Assembly: GCA_022747635.1 (NCBI GenBank)
Contig: JAKTNV010000641.1
Location: forward strand, 25,179 to 89,178
Origin: Hetaerina americana
Lineage: Eukaryota > Arthropoda > Insecta > Odonata > Calopterygidae
DNA length: 64,000 nt
Direction: 5' to 3'
Shown: in pieces, positions 9,591 to 23,476 of the stretch
Layout of the letters: each line of letters begins with the position of its first letter
Position numbering within the stretch: position 1 is the first letter of the stretch
Notes under the pieces: generated by a model
The model's input: the letters and a program-made list of their open reading frames with translations, nothing else
The model's database searches: none
Told to the model about the DNA's origin: nothing
Program-made: the position numbers and the translations under genes

Positions 9591-12088
9591 AAAAAAGAAG
9601 AAATAATCCAAGATCCTCCAACTATCAATCATCCAAGATTTTAAAATGTAATGACGATGGTCGCTTTGCGTCATCTACAATTGATATTTTAGGTGAAAAA
9701 CACTTAAAAATCGATCAAACGATGGAGATTTTTAAAACAACTCCAACGTTGCGCCACATTTTTTAATTTGAATAACGGTTTATTTTGGAAATCGCAAGCC
9801 GAAATGATCCATTAATGCTCGCATACATTACCTATCATCGCACTGTTAAACTACCCCATCTACAATTGCTCGCAAAGTGGCTCAAAGAACTGTACAAAGC
9901 ACTTTTGTTTACAGATTCATTCGGTATCTAAAACCAAAACATCTTCCTCAATTCATTCAACACGGAAACCTCCAAAATATGACATTACGGTACCGTTCAA
10001 TGCATAGAAATAATCCCGCAGCATCCATTTGTCCATCACCCTCGATTACATAGCCAACTGGATAACAAGCAATCAACGCTGTGGTTATTGAGATATACAT
10101 CTCCCGCACAAAAATGTCCATTGACTCAATATACAACCGTAAGCAACACTTTCGAATAAATACACCACTCCCACATAGTCGAATAAAACAGCAAAGAAAC
10201 AATTCATTTCCCATCAGTTTCAACCCGAACTTACAATGGGACGACAAAAATACTCAAAAAAGTAAACGCTAATATTAGTTTCTGAAGCCCAAACGAAAAT
10301 CCGAAATTTGGGATTCGAAACTTATCAGGTGTTCTCACAAACGTAATTGCCTCCGTACAAAGACCCGGAATCTCTGAGTTGAAGTGCATCACAAGTCATA
10401 AACTGAACAGACGACTCGTAAATCCCGAGCTAGGGTCCAAGGAAGATTTGAACCTAGTATAGAAATAGTACTAAACCTAGTACCGAACAAAGGTACGGTC
10501 CTTTTGATACATGTGACGTCGAAATATACATGATCGAAACTTCACATCCTATTACTCTACAAGTTTTATCGCTGAATAGGAAATCTTTAACCGTCAAACT
10601 CGAAACCAATGAGAGCTTATAATGCAAATGAAACGAGTAAGTTTATGTTGTTGAATAGCAATTTTTATGATCGTAAAGGTTTTTCAAAAGAGGCACTAAT
10701 CTGTAGTAATCATAATGGCTTGAAAAATAAGATATCTTTCTTAGAATATCACTAGCCTCGACGCACGACGATATCGTACGTAGCTACGACACTTTGAGTT
10801 TTCAGCGACGATGATTCTCCTGAGTATAGCAAATGTGTAGACTATCTTGTCAAAGAATCGTCATCAGAAAGAAACATTTTGGAGAGTAAAATGCAATGGC
10901 GGGAGAGTTACGGAGAGACGATTAAGGGTGGGAAGCTTAAATCTGGCCTCCCGGGAGAGAGCTCAATCCAAATCGGACGTCTTTAAGACTGATCAATGTA
11001 CGCATTGAAACAAATTTACAAAAAATATATTTTGAGATAGTTCATAAATGGGACAACTTAATATTATTCCTATTCTCTGGATTCTCCGAAGATGCATTCC
11101 TTTGGAATCTAAATTTTATTCCAGCATTTCCCTCTCTCTCTCTCTGATAACACAGTCACACTCTTCCCTTTTCAAGAAATCCTTATCCACGCACACACAC
11201 ACCAATCGCATTAGTGAAATAGATTCAAAAACAAGTTACATGAAAGTCAAAGCACTACCGAATGGGCGTGAACAAATAATCATCTCTTATAATAATTATT
11301 ACATTTTATATAATTCGCATTCAAAATAATGCCCAACCACTCAAAATGAAGACATCGAACATCCAACACCGTTTTATTATTTTAATAATAATTTAATATA
11401 TTCAGCTGAGTATTTAAACGAAATACTTGAAACTCATTGCGCATCGGAGCGTGATAATACGTAATGTCTGGCTTACGCAAGAGTAGTTCTATTAAGTGAA
11501 GCTATGAGTGTTCGAAAAACGAGTCATTCGTCGCCATTAGAGCATCTTCCCCTAAAAAAGAGTTTCCAACTCCAATCTAAGGCAGAGAGCGACTCAAAGA
11601 AAAATAGGACGGAATGCCCTGGAGGACTCTTAGCACCCAGCGACCTTGACCTTTACCTATGAACATGCACGCGCAAACCATTTGAATCGCCTCCGCGATC
11701 TTGCTACAAACGTTCACACGCGTTTGACTCCTGTTCTACGACGTTTAATTAATATTTAAGATTGCCCTCCAAAAGAGCATGGAAACATAATGCAATGAGA
11801 TGTGACGAGTACTCCCCAAGAATAAAGTACCTACATTGAAATATCTCAGCCGAAAGAAAGGCAAATGCAATGACCCGACTGCAGATGACCAAGTGTAATC
11901 AAATATTCAGTTTAGATGAACTTGGAGTGGATTGAAATTCATGTTCCGTTCCGTCAAATAAAGAAATCCGCAATCTTGCCGAAACAAATTTTCAACGACT
12001 TCTACCGTCGCGTACCACAATCTCCCCGGCATCTCGGCATTGATTACATATTGAAACCGATGGAAAGGGCACTTTTTCCCGTTTTATC
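9591..12088. other. Unassigned sequence
   Basis: I recognise no gene, mobile-element terminus or tandem array. There is a short CT run near 11130-11146 and an AC run near 11193-11204. Open frames are all below 100 codons and resemble nothing known to me. Confidence 0.45.
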
Positions 12089-12349
12089 ATAAATTATGAT
12101 GCAATTTCACCCATACCTAGCCCACTTTAAACAGATGAGTCACTAGCAATCGCGCCGCAAATCACTCAACAATGGTGTTCTATAGATACGACGGAATTGA
12201 CATACGCGTCGCTTCCGAAAAAATAAAATAATGTAATTATCTCGAACTGATGGAATTCCGACCTTTCTCACAATTACCACAAAAGAACATAAGTTAACCT
12301 GCATTTATGATAAAAGGGGCGAATATTAGCCCAGTCTCTTGACTCACAA
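12089..12349 (+). repeat. 260-bp dispersed repeat, diverged copy
   Basis: Homologous to 1101-1360 and 45344-45605, with more substitutions than those two show against each other. The flanks are unrelated on both sides, so the approximate ends of the repeat unit can be placed here. Confidence 0.82.
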
Positions 12350-12407
12350 GGAGTTCTTATGAAAGTAATTTTTTTGGTGGTAAATGTCACTAGATGCCAA
12401 GACGTGT

Positions 12408-12847
12408 TGAAAAAGGGAAGGAATGCCTTTGAAAAGCCTAAAACATTGACTCTGAAAACAAAAATACGTCGACTTGCGCATAATATATGGATTAATTGAT
12501 CAACAATTTTCCGCGAAAAAACTTAAACTGATGCATTTCTTGGGGTTTTTCCTTGCTTTTGGACTAATTTCGAGGTTTATATTGGTTTATTTGGTAACAA
12601 TAAACAATAATCAAGGCTATTGAAACATCTTCGTTTGATTTGTGTGAATTGAGAATTTCAACTTTGAAGCCAATTTTTTGTTGAGGGGGGGAGGGATGGC
12701 AGTTGTAATCGCTGGATTAAGAAGGATACAAATTTCTAAAAAGGGAGAACTGCCTTTGAAACGCCTTAAACATCGTCTCTAAAAACAAAAGAACGTCGTC
12801 TTGCGTATAATTTATGGATTAATTGTTCAACAATTACCCGCGAAAAA
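12408..12847 (+). repeat. Pair of direct repeats of about 112 bp
   Basis: 12408-12521 and 12736-12847 align over their length, including ATGGATTAATTG and CGCGAAAAAAC at their right ends. They are separated by about 215 bp. The second copy ends exactly where the Mar-C fragment begins. Confidence 0.75.
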
Positions 12848-13231
12848 ACCAGGCCGTGGTTCGTCGTCGACCTCTTCCTTGCCCTCCACGAACATCTTGT
12901 GCCACCGAAAGATCATGTTTCTGGACATGGCTGACTCCCCGTAAGCCTGGTTAATCATACCGACAGTTTCGGTAGGCCATTTCCCAAGCTTTAACGAAAT
13001 GTGATGGAATAACGCTGCTCCAAAAACTTCGGCATCGCGTTCCGTGACGTGGGTCGAGCGTGGAGGTTCGCGTTAACAGAGCTCCTCACTACACCACAGC
13101 TCGGAGCCGACTGCCTTTTTCAGCGTCGCTTGCCAACATACCCCCCTCCAATCGCAGCCCATCAGAGCGGTGCTGGGCGCGCCTGGAGCGGCGAGTAAAA
13201 ATCAGTACACTTATTTTACGGTCGAACCCTG
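12846..13231 (-). mobile_element. Mar-C mariner, 5' half only
   Basis: The terminus at 13202-13231 (TCAGTACACTTATTTTACGG and onward) differs at two positions from the Mar-C terminus at 59307-59336 and is followed by TA at 13232-13233. Inward on the minus strand it follows Mar-C through the start of the transposase: a helix-turn-helix region equivalent to SIKFAVKLGK and the FRWHKMFVEG block. The remaining coding region and other terminus are missing, so this is a solo 5' fragment. Confidence 0.88.
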
Positions 13232-13689
13232 TATTATATATATGTATTTAAACTACTCACAGAAAAGTATGGAAATGAACAACAGTATGTAGTAATTGAC
13301 TACAGGTCATGCTAATAAGACGCATTGCAATACCCTTTGACATATTGCATCATCTCCTCAAGCAGCTATTCCATTGGATTCACTTTAAATAAAAACTTCA
13401 ACACTTTCAATTCACTGATGTAATTCATGCAGCAGTTTTATTCCCCGTTTCCTTGGGTCCACCAAGTTAAAATTTCCCTCTTTAACCGATTTGAAAGTTT
13501 TAAAGTAACATTTCTCAGAGAATTCACGTAACAAATTCTTGAGTTCGATAGATGATTTCGTAGCATTAATGCATTACTATCGGCCTAGCTCAATGCATTA
13601 AGCCCAAGTAAATCGTTTTGGCTAAGACTTACCGAGGAGTTTAACCCATTGCCGCTACTATATTTAAAAAAAGACACGAGTCATTGTAA
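13232..13689. other. Unassigned sequence
   Basis: No feature recognised between the Mar-C fragment and the start of duplicated block A. Confidence 0.45.
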
Positions 13690-15473
13690 ATTTCCAGATC
13701 ATATTTACATTCAATGACGTCTGTTCATTACGTGGGTGATTTACGGGTTCTATAGATGACAAGAGATATATTGAATGCATTACGTAAGTGTAATCGACCT
13801 TATGAACTATCATTTGGGACCAAATGATAAGGAAAAATGTTTGGATTTGTTGTTGCAACCAATGTTTCCATTTGCGATACTTTTTTCCTGTTCATTCCTG
13901 GGGATTCGGAACAATTTACCACGAATGATCGGACAACTCAGGACATGACCTTTCTTACTGTCCACGGTGGGAATAAGATACGTAAGAAACAGCTTCACTG
14001 TCTATAACAAGATGTATTGAAGACTAGAGTGATACTGGAGAATGCGTACAACAGCGAGGACAAGAATTTTCGTAACACAATATTTACGTTTCTTTCACAG
14101 AAAACAAAGAACAGCTCAATGCGTTCCGAAATCTCATTTTGAAATTGGCGGCAATTGGACCGTTGGGTGGGGGAAGGGCAGTGGTGAGAGCTGTTTTAGT
14201 TGGAGGGAGGGTTATTTGGAAGCAAGACCAGATAGGGCAAACACTATGGAATAGTAGCATCAATCGGCCTGGTTTGGAGGTAAGAAAGCTACTTAATAAC
14301 ATCTATACTTAAGCCAAGCATTGTCAATGAATCAGTTATGGAATCACTCTTAGCTTTTATAGCCATTAAAAGTTATTTGAAATGTAAACCAACCTTGAAT
14401 CATGCGTCCGGAATTCGAATAATCAGGAATTTGGTTCACTCGAAATATGTTTGTGGTTTTATGTAATAAGGTTGCAATTCTATCGCTGTGTGCTAAATGA
14501 CACTCGTTGGCCCATTTGGTATTATTAAGTGATATGTAATGGGATTCTTTTTTACAATTCCCAAAGTTTGAGTCCGCTGTAACGCGATTGTTTATTTAAT
14601 GATTTGCAACCATTAGTATTAAACCTTAACAATCACTGTTTATTTAATGTCATGGCAACGGTTCATAGCATAACTTTATTTGCAATAACTTGCCCGTATA
14701 TGTATGTGTTCATTCTTTCGTGCTTTTGGAGAGCTTTCAAGTGAATAACATGTTAATTTCTTGGTGGATAAACCGATATAATACAGTCACAGAAACGCAG
14801 TTGGCTGGTTAATAGCGAAACAGCAAGTATCTCGGTCGTAATATGATAATTGACAGTGGTTGCCACCAAATAGCAAGCAAGCAGTGTTGGAGTTGCCCAC
14901 ATTTCTTCTTGAGACGACCACGGCTTCAGTTCAAGGAGTTTCTTCTTAATCTTCCACCAGTTCTCTTCTGAGAATTCTGTTTATACCTCCCCCCCTTTCT
15001 CCCGAGGCCTGGGTTTTCCATTTTCGCCCCAGCAGTACGCCAAGGGGGCCCAAGGCGACCTTTCGTTTCAAATCCCCTTTTATGACCCTCTCCCCTCTTT
15101 TGCTGCTTTTAGCCGTACTCGAACCTTTTCTTGACCATGCCAAGAAATTAGGGCAATCGCCAAGTTTTCTTCTTGAAATACGAACGTGTGTATGTACAAG
15201 GCAAATGTATCACATTCTTTGGAAATTTCGTTTTAGCCTCTTGTTTTCTTAACAATTTCAAAGCGTCGGTGCATTTCTGGAAAAGGTCTTCATTTCGGGT
15301 GAACATGAAGTGTGTAGAATGCAATAGGCATTTTTCATCTTCACAAAACGTAACGCATACCTCTTAGAATACCTCAAATGAGTGGAATATTTTTTTCTCT
15401 TGTTAAATTGTCCGTTGTCTTTAAATCCATAGCTCATGCAGTGTATGTATAATTTCAATTGAACTTGTAAAAA

Positions 15474-15757
15474 AGACCATAAACACAGTAATCAACCCGA
15501 AGGTCGGTTTAGTAGGGGGATTGTAGAGATGACACGGCACTAAGCCCTATACGGCGTGTGAAAATTAACACATCAGGGTATTAAGGGGGCCAGATCCTTT
15601 CCCCCTGCCGGTTTCCCAGGAAGACCTGGTACTCGAAAAATCAAATGTCTTAAGTGCTGCCCAGAGTGCCTTGCACTGGAATCGAACCCGGGGCCCTCGG
15701 GCAGATCGGTATCAACCATCCTGCTGAAACAAGGCAAAATTTGCTTAAATACATTCT
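15474..15757 (-). mobile_element. tRNA-derived SINE (family S1)
   Basis: In minus orientation the head has a B-box-like GGTTCGATTCC (as in copies at 34490 and 43595). The body includes CCAGGTCTTCCTGGGAAACC, CACACGCCGTATAGGGCTTA and an end close to TACTGTGTTTATGGTC. The A-box is degraded here. The three S1 copies share the same order of landmarks from head to tail. Confidence 0.85.
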
Positions 15758-17169
15758 TTACAATTCCCAAAGTTTAAGTCGTCCGCTGTAACAATATTGT
15801 TTATTTATTGATTTTCAACCTTAGTGTTAAACCTTAACAATCACTGTTTATTTAATGTCATGGCAACGATTCACAGCGTAACTTTATTTCTATTAACCTG
15901 AATGTATATAATGTTCATTATTCCGTGTTTTTGGATGTTATAATAGCGTGCCCTCAATTGAGTAATTAGTCAATTTCTGTGTGGATAAACCGATATAGCG
16001 AAACAACTAATATTTTAGGCGTAATATGATAATTGTTGGTGATGCCACCAAATAGCAAGCAGGCATTTTTGAGTCCACATTTCTTCTTGAGACGACGAGT
16101 CAGTTCAAGGAGTTTCTTGTTAACCTTCCCCCAGCCCTCTTCTGAGAAATCTGTTTATACCCCTCCTGTAACCCTGGCCTTCGATTTTTCCATGTTCGCC
16201 TACGCAGTACGCCAAGGGGGCTCGCCGTTTTAAAATCTCCTTCTATGACTGTCTCTCTCTTCGCCCTCTTCCGCTGGTTTAGCCAAGCCTCCGTACGCAA
16301 ACCTTTCTTGACCGTGCCAAGACATCAAGGCGTATTCAGGAAGTTTTCTTCTTCAAATCCGAACAAAGATACGAGTGTGTACCAAATGTATCGCATTCCT
16401 TGGAAATTTCGTCTAACACTCACTGTTTTCTCATCAATTTGGAGAAGTTTGTGCATTCTTTGGAGGTCTCTTCAGTTAAAATTCGTCCAAACTGATTGCG
16501 AATGAAATCGTGATACCTATTGAAAAGGTAGGTCTAGTTTAGTCGTACTAACATATTCATATCCAAGAAGTGAAAGGCAGATGGCATAAGGACTGTTAAT
16601 TGTGACCAGATACATTTAAAATGTAATTGAAGATGGAAAAAAGTTAAGATATAATGAGATTAAGACAGTGGATAATGCGTTACATTTGCGAACATCGCTT
16701 TCAGCTGCAATTTCACTCTGCTATGGATGTGGTAATTTTCAATAATAATCTATTTTTGGAATATCTTCCGGAAACACTATTGGTTTATGCCATTACGTTT
16801 TCGATCCTTAATCCTTGTATTAAATTATTACTCTAAGTAATAACTTTGGAAGGGTGGTGTATATTCAATTTAAATTAGAAATATGACAATCATCAGAACA
16901 ATTTTTTGTATGAATAGTTTTTGAAATCTGCGGAGTCTCTTAAATTATTTGCTAACGAGTTGAATTATTTCTTTTAACCATAAGTTAAGGAGGAAATAAT
17001 ATTTGGCAAAACGATAACTCGTGGAAAAGACTATTTGGGAACTTTCAGAAACTTGAAATATATTTATTGTAGAATACATCGCTTGCGCTTATCGTTGTTT
17101 TTTTATTATTATATATGTATCCATTTTGTTTAAATTCATAGCTGAGGTGGTGTATTATTTTTAATTACA

Positions 17170-17990
17170 GTAGTCATAATCATCAGTATTTCAATGCTAG
17201 GATTGGTTGACAGCAGCCCTCCATTCTTCTCTATTCAATGTCAATTCCCTCATTCGTTGATACACCCTCTGTTTTACGTCCTTCTTAATTTCTTCTGTAT
17301 GTGAATATCTCTTGGTCTTTCTCGTGGAATGATATCTTCCCTTCTATTATATTCCTTAATCAATCCATTGTGCCTCTTCTTTGCCGTAATGTCTTCTCAA
17401 TAATAATAGTCTTGTCCTCTTCTCTCCTTCCGTATACATACTTTCTCGTTCCTTCTCCCGTTTTCTCTGTCCATTTAATAGCTTCAGCATTCTGCTAATC
17501 AACACCATGGTTCAAATACTTCTATTCTATTCTTATTTTTTGTCCACTTTTCCAATGTTCCATGTCTCCGATCCGCAGATTGTCATGCTCCACACGAGTC
17601 TTTGACGAATTCCTTCCTTGTTTGCAATCCTATGCTCATTGAACATTAGTAATTGCCTCTTCTTATTCATGAATTAGCGTTCTTATCTTGGGGCTATTCT
17701 TCGCTTGATGTCGGTCGAACTTCTTACATCCCTTGTCACTGATACTGCTGCCGAGGTACGTAGATGAAGGATGTTCCACTTGCTCTAGTTTCACTCATCG
17801 TATTGTGATATGTCTCCATTCGGCTTCCATCTTCCGCACACATACAATGAGTTTAGTCTTCTTCTTTTTCATCCATAGGGACTTTGAGAGTTGCTAGAAG
17901 GTGTCCTCATTCTCGCGTTTCCGCCACCACTGTCATGTCATGAGTGCAAACCGGAGCGTGTTGATGTCTTCTCCATTTACATTAACTCCT
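17170..17990 (-). pseudogene. RTE-like LINE reverse transcriptase remnant
   Basis: The minus strand gives fragments in the order expected for the C-terminal third of an RTE-like RT: FALMT near the degraded active site, KKTKLIVCVRKMEAEW, KLEQVEHPSSTYLGSSISD, and near 17200-17280 the end block KKDVKQRVYQRMRELTLNRE followed by EWRAAV. Several frameshifts and stops interrupt it. The same remnant occurs at the matching place in block C (40330-41130), so it was present before that duplication. Confidence 0.78.
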
Positions 17991-18180
17991 TTTATAACCA
18001 ATTCCTACGTTTCCTGTATTGATTCTAAAGTTGAATATTGCTGACGCGAGAATCTTATAATAATCAGCAGGTATTTGGTGTACTCTCTGGTAGTAATTAA
18101 GCTGGTATTGCCCAAGGGTACATCTATGTATGAATAGATGAGGTTTCATGTTTTCTTTTGAAAGAAGTGAAGGGACCTAC

Positions 18181-18689
18181 TATGAATTAATTTGTTGTAT
18201 AAATTCAATTTACCTCTTCCAGCCCATGTACAGGTTTTTTTCATTATCCGCGTCAACTCCACGTCAGGTGGCCATCATTGGGCAACTAACGCACATCGTC
18301 TTCTCTCAAAAAATATTTTACTGAATACCCTTCATGAAGTCTAGCGTTATGTATGTTACCTATGTAGTGGTTACCAATTATATGGCCCAACAGGGTTGGG
18401 CACAGTCAAAAATTGTCTTGTAAGACAGATATGATCCCCTCCACGGAAATCTTTAATAACATTTATTAATAATTAATATTTTCTACAAAACCTAGCATGC
18501 TTAGCCAGAGATACATACCTCATTTTGCCCTCCATACGGAAGACATGAGGAACAGACAATAAAGGCGAAAGATTTATTCGCTTGAAGGGAAACCAGTCTG
18601 ACAATCCTGTGGAAACTGAACAACGAGGTTTTAAATAGACTTTTTGTAGAACTCGTGAAGTAACTACTATGGGAAATACAAAATTCATT
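18181..18689. other. Unassigned sequence
   Basis: No feature recognised. A 77-residue minus-strand frame (18473-18706) has no known domain. Confidence 0.4.
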
Positions 18690-19540
18690 TCATTATAATG
18701 GACCATTATTTGATGTAAACCCTATGAATTAGAGTATAATGTATTTAATTGAGTCATTTTAATTCTTTTTACTCCATTTCACACTTGTAATAACATTAAA
18801 AGACACTAGTGTCAGGCAATTTTGGCAAAGTAGCCATCTCGCGGAAGTTGCCTAACCTCCAAGAATTGGCATTTTCTCGCACGGGAGGCGGGTTATTTGA
18901 ATGCGAATCTGGTGGATGTGCAGATTATTACAGATGTTATACACTCACGTTATCCACTGCACAAAGAATAAATATGCACTACAGTCTACATATCTGCCTA
19001 TTGTAATGATTAATTAGATTCCTACTGAAATAACATTGTTTTATTACTGTTAAAACTTTTAAATAATGACCGTCACGTTAATCATTATTGGTATGACTTG
19101 AGGTATAGCTACTTGTTTGAAGCTTAATTATTATTCATAGCTTCCTTGAGAGGTATGTTTAATTTTGTTTCTTCGAGCAATCTGCGCGATTCTTTTACAA
19201 TTAAACATTTGTGTATTTTTCAATGATGTTAGTGGTGTATTTTGTAACCATTTCCACTGATGATACATTGAAATGTTTCAAACAGATAATTGGTTGGTGA
19301 TTATGAGACTTTTAAAGTTAAAGTTAAGGAAAATTATTGCATTGCCATGCTTTTTCATTCAAAAATCAATCAATCAATCAATCCTTTTCGCCAAACGTAC
19401 CATTCGAGATCAGCTGACGGAAATTTCCGTTTCGGCGCCATATCGATTCCCGTGTTTTAATTACAGTGGAACGTGGATTGGAACGATTGGATTAAGAAAT
19501 GGATTCCACGAACCAGTATTATGGTAGTACGAATGTTGTC
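18690..19540 (+). repeat. Duplicated block D, copy 1 (partner 24860-25690)
   Basis: About 850 bp align in direct orientation to 24860-25690. Landmarks are ATGTAAACCCTAT near the left, GGCGGGTTATTTGA in the middle and ATTGGATTAAGAAATGGATT near the right. Divergence is moderate and neither copy has a clear coding frame. The CR1 LINE lies between the two copies. Confidence 0.82.
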
Positions 19541-20159
19541 ACGAGTTTTTTGGTGAAATCTTTAGTATTCTCAATTTTAGATATGAATAAATTGTTAAAA
19601 GCGTTCATCGAATCAGTGGAGACCATTTTCTTAATCGAAGCGAGCGTTGTATAGTGAAAAACGCTCTGCTTCTTACCTCGGATCGATGGTGAAGTTTTTT
19701 TTGTCGTGATATTTCTATAAAAGTATCATTTGAAAATGTGGATGGATGGTAGTTGATTTGTATGCAGGCCATGTCTAAAATCCGACGACTGGCATGTTAA
19801 TGTATTCGATGTGAATAGAACAGATGGTTTATTAGTATTTGAGATAATTCAGGACCTACTGCAGATAGAGGTGAGTAGTTGACCGTAATTGCATCACGTT
19901 TAACATTCATATCAGTCGGTAAATTTTGATTTGAGCTGGTAGGTGAATTGTATTTCCCTGAAATGACTTAGACGTTCCTATTAATATCATTGTATGTAAA
20001 TAATGTATCATACATAAGTTGCACAAAAGGCAATAGTACGTGGACTCACTTGTTCGTGATATTCACTAGATTTTTGGTGGTTTTACTTTGTTGGAGTTGT
20101 AGCAACTATGCTTAGTGTTGAAACTTATAAAATACGCAATTCCAACCACACCTTTTGCT
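19541..20159. other. Unassigned sequence
   Basis: No recognised coding region, RNA or repeat terminus. Confidence 0.4.
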
Positions 20160-20428
20160 ACGTATTATTTATGCAAAGAGGCTATTAATATAATCTTATG
20201 AAATGCGATCTGAAATAGTGCGAAGTAGAGCGTCTGTACCTTATTTCTTTTGTGTCGACCTATCTTTGTTCTATCAAACATATCTGGTGGTAGGGCTGAT
20301 ATTGTCCAATATTTGGCTAATGTATCAGTTAGGGTGTACGACTGATATTGTACGAGGCATGCTCGAGAATCGAATCCGGACCATTTGGTCAGTAGCATTG
20401 TGCTCTAACAGCTGAACTACCTCGTTCC
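20160..20428 (-). mobile_element. tRNA-derived SINE-like element (family S2)
   Basis: On the minus strand, 20428 down to about 20355 reads a tRNA-like head with an A-box segment GTAGTTCAGCTGTTAGAGCA and a B-box GGATTCGATTC at the right spacing. The sequence continues about 190 bp into an unrelated body. It is unlike the S1 body. It could be a tRNA pseudogene with no SINE body; only one copy was seen. Confidence 0.5.
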
Positions 20429-21057
20429 CCGTTTGAATGATAACTTCGGCCAAATAGGCTTTAAAAAAAGCGGTGGTAGCAAGTTTTCCTTGCAAAAACA
20501 TTTCTTTTTTTGTCTGTGACAACTTTCGATTATGTCTTTCCGTAGGTGCGTTCATCAACCGACGCACATGAGACGGAAATAGTCCTTGTCCGCTGATTTC
20601 TTTAATCCTGCTCCTTCCGATAATATTCTTCCTCCGTTAGCAATTATGTAGCGAATTCAATTGAGAAATAATTTTGATCATTCACAAATTGTTATCAGCC
20701 TGCGTAATATTTGGGTGCGCCTAAGACGACTTTGTTGTTTGTCCCAAACGACCAAATGTTTATTTTTGAAATGTGCGGCGTTTTTACGTATTTTTTGGTT
20801 TGAATGTCACTTTGGTGTGATCTTGAGGAATTTCCAAAGAAATCAGTTAAATTCTAAGTACGTATTGCTGCTAATAAATGAAGCAGGATGTTATGAATGG
20901 TATGCCTTATGTATATTTCATCATAGTTGTCAATTATCACATTTCACTCTTGACGCGATGTTAATTTAAAACTGTATAGCCATAAATATTTCTAAAGCAT
21001 TAAGCAATGAAACGCAGATGCCTAGGCTTCAAATATACATCACTGTGGCCGCGTAAT
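20429..21057. other. Unassigned sequence
   Basis: A plus-strand frame at 20661-20969 (102 residues) is unrecognised. No other feature seen. Confidence 0.4.
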
Positions 21058-21189
21058 ATATTCATCTACACCCTGCAAGCCACCAAAAAGGTGTGTGGCA
21101 GGGGGTGCAGCACCAGTAGGAAAGGGTAGGGGATGAGGGGATTAGGGTTTTTCAAATGGATGGGGAAAGGTAAGGGGAATCTGCACAAA

Positions 21190-21294
<105 letters not shown>

Positions 21295-21340
21295 TTAGCG
21301 TATAACCCTGCGCAGTCGCTACCTTGTAGGTTAATACTTA

Positions 21341-23167
21341 TTATGTCAAGCCGGATCCTGGGCGATTTCGATTAAAAGAATTCTGGTCTCTTATTGTTCT
21401 CGGAAAAAATGACCATTTAAATCTGTCTGTCCTGCAGTCAATCTCTCTAATCTTACATTCGTGATCCCTCCGCCCGTAATACGTTGGGGTTCGTATTATG
21501 TTCTTGATGTCATCGGAAAAAGACCCATCTTTAAATGTTTTTAATATGTTTAATCTATATTGTAAACGCCGCTGTGTAAGGGAATCCCAGCCTGAATTTT
21601 CTGGCAAAGTAGTTACGCTACTGCGTTGGTCATAGCAATTTTTCACAAATCTAGCCCCCCTCCGCTGAACTCGATCCAATTCCGAAATTAAATTAATGTC
21701 TTGAGGATCCCATATACTGGCCGCATACTCTAGAAAACATCGTTCCTTCACTTTTTCGTCACATTTACCCAGCACTCTTTTTACGAATCCCAATTTTTTT
21801 ATTAGCGCGACCGCATATTTCCCGTATGTGCTTTCCCCAGGACAGATCGTGAGTAATTGTTACACCCAAGTATTTAAAGGAATCTACCCTCGCGATTTCT
21901 GTTTGCTTCACTTTGTAACTAAATGGGGGGGTGTTACTCCTTTCCCAAAAATGTATGAATACGCATTTCTTCAAATTTAATTCCAATTGCCATGTATCGC
22001 TCCAAGTCTGGATTGCATTTAGGTCGTTGGCTAACGTGACTCTGTCATCTCGACTCCGAATGTCCCCATAAATCACCGCATCGTCAGCAAATAGACGGAG
22101 CCTGCTATTAACCACGGCGCTGAGGTCATTTATGTAAATAAGAAACAAGAAGGGGGCCTATGACACTTCCCTGTGGTACACCGGACGTGACCTTAATAGT
22201 ATCGGATGATACACCTTCCAGGACGACTGTTTGAACACGATTTTTTAAAAATTGTCTTATCCAGCATATAACACTCCCGTGTATTCCATAAGTTTCCAAC
22301 TTAGCGAGTCACTTGCAATGAGGGACTTTATCAAAAGCTTTCTTAAAATCTAGAAATGTCGCATCAACTGGAATATTACTTTCACCGGCATGCATTATAT
22401 CATGAACAAAGAGTGCGAGTTGAGTTTCGCAGGATCTACCTTTACGGAATCCGTGTTGGTTATTAATCAAGAAATCTTGGTTATCGAGGTACCTCATTAT
22501 GGAACTAACGAAGGATGTACTCAAGAATCTTTCAGGATATTGAGGTGAGCGATATTGGCCTATAATAACTGGGGTCCTCCCGGTCTCCATTTTTAAATAT
22601 GGGACTCACAGAAGCTATCTTCCAGCCGCTTGGCACGCTTTCTTCTGCTAATGATTTCTTAAATATAATATTAAGATAAGGAGCGATTTCAGACGACAGT
22701 TCTTTATACACGCGAGCCGGTATCTCATCAGGTCCCGGAGATTTGTTTGGGTCGATATTTTTAAGGAGTAACTCTATTCCGCGGGTGGAAAAGTCGATTG
22801 CTTGCATTGGCTGTAGAAATGTTTCCGGAAGGTACTCCGGTATATTCTGGGAGCATTTGTTGAAAACACTGTGGAAGAATGACTTAAATATGTTGGCTTT
22901 ATCTAAACTACTTGTTACTTTATCTCCTTTTTCGTTGTTCAATGGGTTTACGGTGGACTTTTTTCCCTGCACATCCCTGACGTAGGACCAAAACATCTTT
23001 GGGTTATCGTTTAAAAGCTCACTTAATTTTTTCCTTTTGAATTCCGCTAGCGCCTTCCGGAAGGCCTTCTTGGCAGTGGACGCAGATGCTTTGTAATTCT
23101 GTAGGGTTTCGTTGATTTTATCAGGGGAGGAATCTTTAACCGCGTTTTTCATTCTGGCATGGCACAC
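21341..23167 (-). pseudogene. CR1/L2-type ORF2, reverse transcriptase domain
   Basis: Three or four minus-strand frames cover one RT domain. 23167-22532 gives the N-terminal fingers: IDPNKSPGPDEIPARVYKEL and then VSPIFKNGDREDPSYYRPIS. 22590-22309 gives NNQHGFRKGRSCETQLALF and DFKKAFDKVPH. 22148-21765 contains LRLFADDAVIYGDI (the FADD catalytic pair) and the LNLKKC block. 21793-21341 is the C-terminal LEYAASIWDP and VQRRGARFVKN region. Frame changes near 22530, 22200 and 21780 mark indels. All catalytic motifs can be read but not from a single protein. Confidence 0.88.
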
Positions 23168-23476
23168 CCTTTGCCGTCTTAGTGATTTCCGAACTTCAGA
23201 GTTGTACCAACCGGGTTCCTTATTCTCTCTTATATATTTACTAGGTATGAATCTCTGTGTTGCGGAACGTGTTATCGCAAGAAAATTATTCCAGGTATCC
23301 TCGACACTCCTAGTTTTGTTTAATTCGTCAAATCTTAGAAAGGAACAGTTTAACCCACGTTTTAGGCCCCATCATGGTCAGCTTTATTGAATAAATAAAT
23401 TTTTCTCTTAGGTTTGTTAACTTTTTCTACGCTTAGGGAAAATTTATCGTTTACAGCCCTGTGATCACTGATTCCA

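Larger units (their letters stand above)
13690..18180. repeat. Long duplicated block A (partner 38130-41300)
   Basis: Collinear similarity to 38130-41300 is visible at many points, for example GTTCATTACGTGGG near 13718 and 38167, the GAGATTAAGACAGTGGATAATGCG region at 16651 and 39784, and the RTE remnant at both right ends. Block A is longer because it holds a second copy of an internal segment of about 600 bp (14560-15180 and 15760-16420) and a SINE at 15474-15757. Substitutions and indels are frequent, so the duplication is older than the 1068/45311 pair. Confidence 0.82.
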
